This document shows, in pieces, positions 57,771 through 64,000 of a stretch of 64,000 bases of DNA. The stretch's first letter is position 1, and each line of letters starts with the position of its first letter. Position numbers and translations under genes: made by a program. Origin of the DNA: Nomia melanderi. Its lineage: Eukaryota > Arthropoda > Insecta > Hymenoptera > Halictidae. The notes below the pieces were generated by a model that did no database searches, was not told the DNA's origin, and saw only the letters and a program-made list of their open reading frames with translations. The stretch covers positions 9,918,001-9,982,000 of the forward strand of contig NC_135010.1 in NCBI RefSeq assembly GCF_051020985.1. The letters run 5' to 3'.

Positions 57771-60181
57771 GAACACTCAGAAACTTGTACACTTATGCGT
57801 AAAAAACCTGAAATATTCCAAACGGCTAAAACAAATGAATATTAAAACAAACCCGATACTCGAACGACGATCAGCTACAAATATCCAAGGAACCCTCCCT
57901 ATAAGGAGCCATCTCCACCGGAGCCTGAATTTTTCGGTGGCTGGAAGTCCGCCTCGCCGCTCGAATTCGATTTGCCACCGGTGTCCGTGGCAATCGTTTC
58001 GTCGTGACGGGACGACGTTAATTTAATCGGCATCCGAATCGAGTCGCGGGCGGAGGGGTGCGGCGGACGGCGGAAAAAGAAGGAGTACGGTGGACGGGCG
58101 AGAAGGACGGCGGGCGCACTCGAATCTGCAAGGGAAATTAACAATGTTTTCCTCTCGCTCTCCTCCTCAAGGATCACTTGTCACTAAGTAGTCTTCCGCA
58201 CAGTGGAACATTCCACTTTAACTTTGCACCCTGTCTTCATTACTTCGGCTGCTGGCGAGGAGCGAGGAGGCGGCGGTGGACAGCAACGGACGGGGCACGG
58301 GGCGGGGGGAGGGAAAAAACCGGAAGCCTGCATAGTTGTATACTTTCGTCCGGGCGCTAATTAGGATCTATTAGCGACGCGAGAACTCCGTCTCGTAACG
58401 ACGTTGCTTTGTAATTTAAGACACGAGCTGGCCAGGGCTCGTTGAGTTTCATTGGCCCGCCGCTTCGCTTTTTGCCGGTTCCGGGTTTCGAGGGCGACGC
58501 CTACCTCCGACCCGTGACTCACGATCTCGAATTTAAAGTTGTCACCGGGTAATCGAACTATTCCGAAGCTCGAACCCCGCCCGGCTCGGGTTCGACGCCG
58601 GAGACACTTGCGTTTCCGACTTTTTGCCCGGCAGTCTTTTAGTCGCGAGTTATTGGCGGCGTCTTCGATGGAGTCGAACAGGTTCGAGTTTTAATTTCCG
58701 AGAGCTCGCGGAAGGGGATGGTTTTATTTTAACACTTGCGACTTGGGGATGTTCGGCGTTTCGGGAATGTTGGAGATAAGACGTGGTTTGGAGGGTTAAA
58801 GGTGAGCCACGAGGATTGTCGATATGCGTTTGAGGTATTTAGGTGTTGAATGGGAATACTGAGGATTAGAAGCTAGTGCGGTTAAGTCCAGAAAAAGAAA
58901 TTGAGGAAATTAATGCTTTCTAATGCATTGGTTTTTGAAATTTTTCGTTTATTTATTTAACCGGGAGAGGATATGAAGTCTCTCTTCAGAGGGTGGGTTT
59001 TGCAGCAATAGAATATTACTTATTCCATTGAAATTTACAAAAATCAGTAAATAAAAAATTGTCAACCGTATTGTTTTCTGAGCGACCGAATGTGACTCAA
59101 GAGTAGAGTTTCGAGAAAAACTAGATTCCAATGCAGATACAAACTACATTCTACTGCATTATTCCTGTTATTCTACTATTCTATTGTTCTACAACTTCTG
59201 TATTATTATTCCCATTACCCTCGCAACACTTGTCCACACAAACTCGTAACCAACCCCAATAACCCCGCACAAAAATATCTCCAAGCAAACAATCCCTCCA
59301 ACACTACCGCTACCCCACGAAACTAGAAACCCCAAATGCACCAAGATACACAAACCCATCGCTACCCCCCGCAACACATAATGAATACGATATCCACAAG
59401 GGACCACTGAAGCCATCGTCAAAAGGTTAACCGACTGAATAGCGACGCGGAAGTGGTCCGATCGCTGTCAAAGCACAATGACGGAGCTCGAAATCCGGCA
59501 ACGTATTCAACGCGCACAGGTGTGAACGCCGGATGAATCGCCGGTGATAATTACGAGCCGCGGATCGTCGGAAAGTTCGGGCCCGCTTTTTAAGGGTCGC
59601 CCTCAGCGTCGGTTAATGACCGGGCGCGGAGCCGCGGGTATAATTGAACACGGTGGCGCGCGAAGCTGAGTCATCCGCGGCTTTCAGAACGACGGGGACG
59701 CGAAAGTTTCTTTGAAAACCGCGGTATCGGATAGAGTCGCTCGCCCTTCGCGCGAGAAGCCAGCCCCCGACGCCAGCGCGTCACGCAATCTCGAATGGAA
59801 ATACCTTCCGTGAGCGAAGTCCTCGCCGTAGATCGATTCCCGAGAAGCGAGCAACACGGAAAAAAGAATAAAACGCCTTCTCATTTCCTCGGAGACGCCG
59901 GGAATCGATGGAGACCCGATTATCGGCGTCCCGTTCGAACGTCGAGCGAGACAAACGCCGGCGGGCCGAAGGAGACGTAGCGTTTAAATCTGTAGCCGGC
60001 TAGAGTGGCGAAGTATCGGTGACCCGGTGAACTCTCCGGGAACCGCGATTCAAATTTCCCATTAGCAGCTGCCCCAATTACCATCGAAGCGGCCGCAAAA
60101 CACCGATCAATCAACCGACCGGGAGAGCCCGTTAAACCGCGTACATTCGATCGGCGGGTGAAAGAAAAATTCGAGCAAAAT
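57771..60181. other. Non-coding stretch, no gene seen
   Basis: CpG-rich at 57900-58700 and 59430-60120, AT-rich in between. 58202-58217 is a perfect AGTGGAA/TTCCACT hairpin. A C-rich minus-strand frame at 59189-59422 looks membrane-like only because of low-complexity sequence. Confidence 0.45.
58292..58313 (+). other. G-quadruplex motif
   Basis: G-runs of 4, 4, 6 and 3 with loops of 3, 1 and 1 bases. Confidence 0.6.
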
Positions 60182-60220
60182 GAAAAAAAAGGGGGAGGGC
60201 GAAGGAGAGGAAGGAGAGGG
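60182..60220 (+). repeat. Polypurine tract
   Basis: A 39 bp run that is almost all A and G, with a single C. It lies in CpG-rich DNA. Confidence 0.85.
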
Positions 60221-60546
60221 CGTGAATTAGAATGGGATAGACAGAGAAAATACGATGGGGACGAGAATAGAAGGCTATCCGAGGCTTTTTAGGTTCGATC
60301 AATTTCGCCGGGTAATCCGGCTGATACGGGACGCTCGCGAGCAGACGCAAATCCTATCGCGGGGGACAGACGGGAGACGCGTCGGGGGTTCGGCCCGGAG
60401 GGAGACTAACTTCGCTACATGCCTTTAGCATATAATTATCGGCGTGTATCTGGCCTATCACGCATGGCTACGCTTGCGAACGAACGCAACAGCTCAGCCG
60501 ACCGACGCCGCTGCTGACCGGCCGGCGGAGGGGTGTTAAAGCATTA

Positions 60547-60557
60547 GGGGATTCCCC
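60547..60557. promoter_or_regulatory. Palindromic kappaB site GGGGATTCCCC
   Basis: A perfect Rel-type (Dorsal, Dif, Relish) binding site in a repeat-free, GC-balanced segment from about 60400 to 60690 that also holds ATAATTAT and GATAAGCG words. Such sites control immune and dorsoventral genes in insects. Use here is unproven. Confidence 0.4.
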
Positions 60558-61268
60558 CGATCTGTCTGATGATCATTTTATATTAGCCAAGGGGAATCTG
60601 CATGACAATGGCTGGCTCCATTGTGTGATAAGCGCTTCACACTGCGCAACCCCATCCATATGTTAATATTCGCCGGTGCTTACAGCGCCCGGCCAACTCG
60701 TGAAACTGAATTATGTGTACGCGAAAGTGCGTGATGCTCTCGTCCCCGTTGCGCGCCACCCCTGCGAGCATCACGGGCTTTCTTCTTTTTCCTACGCGCT
60801 GCCTCCCTGCCGTTTCCCTCGCCGTTCGACGATGTTCCTTCCTACCGTTCGATGACAGCGTCGGCAGCGTTCTCTTTCTATCCGCTGGATACATCCTCGC
60901 GCGATCCTCTTTCGTTTCGTCCTTTCACTCCGAAGTAGGCTAGAAGCTTTTGTGGCTTCAGGAGAGTGCTGCGAGGCTGACTCGCTTTTAAGGAGAAACA
61001 CTCGGGGTTGACGCGACGCGGAGGAACGCTGATTGGGGATTATCGGGGACAGTCGTTTTTCGGGTAGATCTGCGTTAGACTTCTGTTAACTACGGTTTTC
61101 TGAATCCTTGGTATTGAAGGATTTATAGCAAACAGTAGGTAATGTTGTTCAACTGTGTGACGTAGTTTTAACTTGTTCTGCGTACCGATTTTCTAGAAAT
61201 TGAGTCACTGTGATGCTAACATATTGTAATGATAGCAGCAGTTGTACTGTCTTCTATTTATTCAACCT
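60558..61268. other. Conserved-looking then ordinary non-coding DNA
   Basis: Balanced to about 60690; 60637-61000 has antiparallel frames of 69-85 codons with no domain; AT-rich after 61080. Confidence 0.45.
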
Positions 61269-61506
61269 TCAACCCTTTGAACTCTGTAGGCTCCAATATT
61301 GCACCAGTTACAATATTATATATTTCAATGAATCTTAAAGAAACTACCCTCAAATTATCAGATTCTCCACACATCCAAATTTTGCACTCAAAAGGAAAAT
61401 AAAAGATCGAAGAAACGTTATGGTTTCTCATTTGCGCTAGGAATACTATAAAAATTAGTTGCAGTTGCTGATAGATTACAAAACAGCCTGAAGTGCTAAG
61501 GGTTAA
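61269..61506 (-). mobile_element. Family C TTAA MITE, copy 3
   Basis: The reverse complement runs from TTAACCCTTAGCAC to GTTCAAAGGGTTGA and is nearly identical to 9586-9815 throughout. The TTAA at 61503 is intact; the other has become TCAA. Confidence 0.92.
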
Positions 61507-62240
61507 CTCAAGCTTACTTTCATATTATTGTATTTACATGATAGAACTCCAGAAATTTCTTCGAAAAAGAACAAAGAATCTTCTCCATCGTTGTGATTCT
61601 ATTTCAAAATGCAGAGTAGCTCACTGTACTGGAGTTCTTTACATTACGAACAATACACCATTATCCCATTGTCCAATCACTCACAGTTCTCGCGCTTCGC
61701 GGAAATACAAACGGAAGTTCGCTGCGCGCTGCGCATTATTGGATCAGTTGAACAAATATTCCCGTCGGTGATCGACAACGCGATCTCCATAAAATTAACT
61801 GCCGATCGTTCCGGGGACCCGGAAGAAGCGAGATTTTGTAGGACGGATCTGTTGCGCGCCGGCTCGCTTAAATCGGAGCGCACACGCCGGGGACCGGCCT
61901 TATCAAATTAGCCCCATTATCTGCGCCCTCCCTTATCCGGAGATACAGTTAGACCCAACAAAATCACAGCCACGCGCGAATAAGGCCGTCCGTCCGCGTA
62001 ATTTACAACCAATCAATACAACGCCTGGCGCCCAGTAATTTATATTCATATCCCCCCGGTCGGCGCGCACGAAAATCGAGCCACGGCCTCGGAAACATCT
62101 CTACGGAGGACCATTAGTCACTGGCGACCAATAACGACTGCCCGGAACCTTGATGCACGCGCGCAAACATCGGCAATAAACATTCGGCCGACGGGTGTCA
62201 AGGAGATTCGTTCGACCGGCTGCTGACGGAGAAAGGAGGA
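61507..62240. other. Non-coding, GC-balanced stretch
   Basis: No gene. 61870-62200 has conserved-looking composition (ATTTATATTCATAT, ATAAACATTC words). Short frames only. Confidence 0.45.
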
Positions 62241-62653
62241 AGTAAAAAGAGAGATTCGTGAATGGATTGGATATGGTTGGTATTCTTTAACACGTTGAAT
62301 GTCGCATAATTTCACGTGGCAAAATATAGGAAATGAGAAAGAATAATATCGAATTATTTCATTCAATTGTTTTATTCTTATCGTATTGTAAAAAGAGAAG
62401 AGACACGTGGATGGATTGGGCATGGTATTCTTTAACACGTTGAATGTCGCATAACTTTATGTAGCAAAATATAGGAAATGAGAAAGAATAATATCGAATT
62501 ATTTCATTGAATTGTTTTATTCTTATCGTATTGTAAAAAGAGAAGAGATACGTTGATGGATTGGATATGGTATTCTTTAATGCGTTAAATGCAGCACAAT
62601 TTCACGTGGCAAAATATAAAAAATGGGAAAAAATAGAATCGAATTATTTCATT
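62241..62653. repeat. Tandem array, about 145 bp unit, nearly three copies
   Basis: ATGGATTGG followed by GGTATTCTTTAACACGTTGA occurs at 62262, 62411 and 62556. The first unit has a 4 bp insertion. All hold GTAAAAAGAGA, GAATTATTTCATTGAATTG (or close). TTAACACGTTGAATG inside each unit resembles a family E end, so the unit may derive from one. A 106-codon minus frame here is a repeat artefact. Confidence 0.92.
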
Positions 62654-62853
62654 GAAATTGTGAAGTATTCTTTTGAATTATTGGTGGTTTTTTGAAATTG
62701 TGAAGTATTCTTTTGAATTATTAGTGGTTTTTTGAAATTGTAAAGTATTCTTTTGAACTGTTAGTGGCTTTGTGAAATTGTGAAGTATTCTTTTGAATTA
62801 TTAGTGGTTTTTCGAAATTGTGAAGTATTTTTTTGAATTGTTAATTGTGTTTT
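62654..62853. repeat. Tandem array, 40 bp unit, five copies
   Basis: GAAATTGTGAAGTATTCTTT with TGAATTATTAGTGGTTTTTT recurs at 62654, 62694, 62734, 62774 and 62814 with exact 40 bp spacing and few changes. It begins exactly where the third 145 bp unit breaks off. Confidence 0.95.
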
Positions 62854-64000
62854 CAATATTTTTCTATCCTGTAGTCGTTCGTTTAAGGTAGCCTTTATAA
62901 AGATTTCGAAACGATAGTTACGGCACGGGATAAGTATGAGAAACGACGAGGCAACCAACAACGATACACCGGGAACAACCCCTAATTTACATTATTAAAT
63001 CGTGCACGGAAGTAAATGATCGCTGCAGCATTCCGGGCACACTCCACGGTATCTCTAATAAATTTCAAGATACCATTAAACAGAAGTTACAGGGGGTAGT
63101 TGTCGCCGTGTGTCGTGGTCGGAGCCGCAGCTCGCGCAATTAAGGAGGGATTCTCGTCTAGCCATCCTGAAACCAAGTAATTGTTATGAATTTTTCTTGC
63201 GGAAGTCGCAGCGGCGGATACAAAATAATTTAACAAACAGAATAAAAGACAATTACTCGAAAGCTTCGCTACATCCGCATTAACCTAAAAATTCCTTATC
63301 AAAAGTAGCCAAAAGCCACCTCAATACAAATTTCGCATTTAACGCTATTCCTATCGAAAGTGTCAAAAAACACCTAGAATTTTAACTTAAAATTCTTTTC
63401 CAAGATTACTCGTATATTCCGAATGAACTTTCCTACCTCCAATGACGATTCTAAAATTAACTATAGAAAACATCCAAACTTACTCAAAGAAAACCGATTA
63501 AACCGAGAAAATCATTTCAAGCTAAAATCTCAAAAACACACCTTCGGCGGAAACATTGTCAAAAATCTCCAAAATCAATATATAACCACTCATCGCTTCC
63601 CTACTTCTCGTTCAACGCAGTCAATCTCCCCAGTCTCATTTCTCCATCAATATTTCATCCCCAAACACAGAACTCGCCAAACCAGCCCTAACGAAATAAA
63701 TCACACGTAATCTCAAAGAAAATCCTGCAGCAAGGGATGAAAAAACTCGCGCACATCCCGGAACGATGCACAACGGCGTGCACCACGCCGAGACGGTGTG
63801 TCGACGCGCCGGCTGGGGCTGGAAAGCGGCGAGGGGGTGGCCGAGGCGGAATGCGACTCGCGAGTCGGTCGCACGTGTGCGGCGCGGGCCCTTCACGCGG
63901 CAGTCTGCATTGAAATTAACATTTCTCCTTTGAGCGGCGCGTCGATCAGCGGGTAACACGAGGAGGCGTCCCGACGAGCCCTCGATTGGCGTCGCCGGGC
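62854..64000. other. Non-coding stretch, no gene seen
   Basis: 63000-63190 is GC-balanced and conserved-looking, 63240-63710 AT-rich, and 63730-64000 CpG-rich. A 107-codon minus frame at 63636-63959 has no domain. Confidence 0.45.

Overview
No credible protein-coding gene, tRNA, rRNA or bacterial-style operon can be supported in this window. It reads as nuclear, non-coding eukaryotic DNA. It is a mosaic of AT-rich stretches and GC-rich, CpG-rich blocks with no sign of CpG depletion. It carries many 200-250 bp elements bounded by TTAA. This texture fits an insect, and best a hymenopteran such as a bee or related wasp. That assignment is an inference from texture, because no gene is present to confirm it. 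All long reading frames lie in GC-rich blocks where stop codons are scarce, usually open on both strands at once, or in low-complexity DNA. None shows a recognisable domain.

Mobile DNA. The strongest signal is a set of short non-autonomous transposons with TTAA at both ends and short inverted termini, which is piggyBac-like behaviour. Labels are mine. Family A (TTAACACTARRACTACC, about 220 bp) has about ten copies, near 7.1, 10.0, 11.1, 16.1, 22.0, 23.1, 40.6, 42.6, 51.6 and 54.4 kb. Family B has copies at 18.5 and 38.9 kb; C at 9.6, 29.7 and 61.3 kb; D at 4.4, 24.5 and 34.4 kb; E at 10.2, 17.2 and probably 39.8 kb. F (12.4 kb), G (52.5 kb), H (32.4 kb) and I (57.4 kb) are single or few. Several sit back to back and share one TTAA. 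No transposase is visible, so they would depend on one encoded elsewhere.

Tandem repeats. There is a 352 bp duplication at 1.9-2.6 kb, a diverged array of about 95 bp units at 13.3 kb, a 19-unit minisatellite with a higher-order period at 15.4-16.0 kb, diverged pairs at 14.6, 19.3 and 20.2 kb, a 172 bp duplication at 52.3 kb, and two abutting arrays (145 bp and 40 bp units) at 62.2-62.85 kb. Small microsatellites of TTTA, AT and CCG are also present.

Possible regulatory DNA. Between the repeats are GC-balanced stretches rich in transcription-factor-like motifs: TAATTA sites at 14.1 kb, tandem Grainyhead-like and GATA sites at 29.4-29.6 kb, a palindromic kappaB site at 60.5 kb, and octamers at 9.2 and 36.5 kb. 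Two core-promoter-like arrangements stand out, TATA plus GAGA repeats at 20.9 kb and TATA plus initiator at 34.1 kb. A few strong splice-donor or acceptor strings, for example on the minus strand at 35.12 and 22.44 kb, could mark exons of a non-coding RNA or 5-prime exons of a distant gene. The likeliest overall reading is an intergenic or large intronic region next to a regulated gene outside the window.
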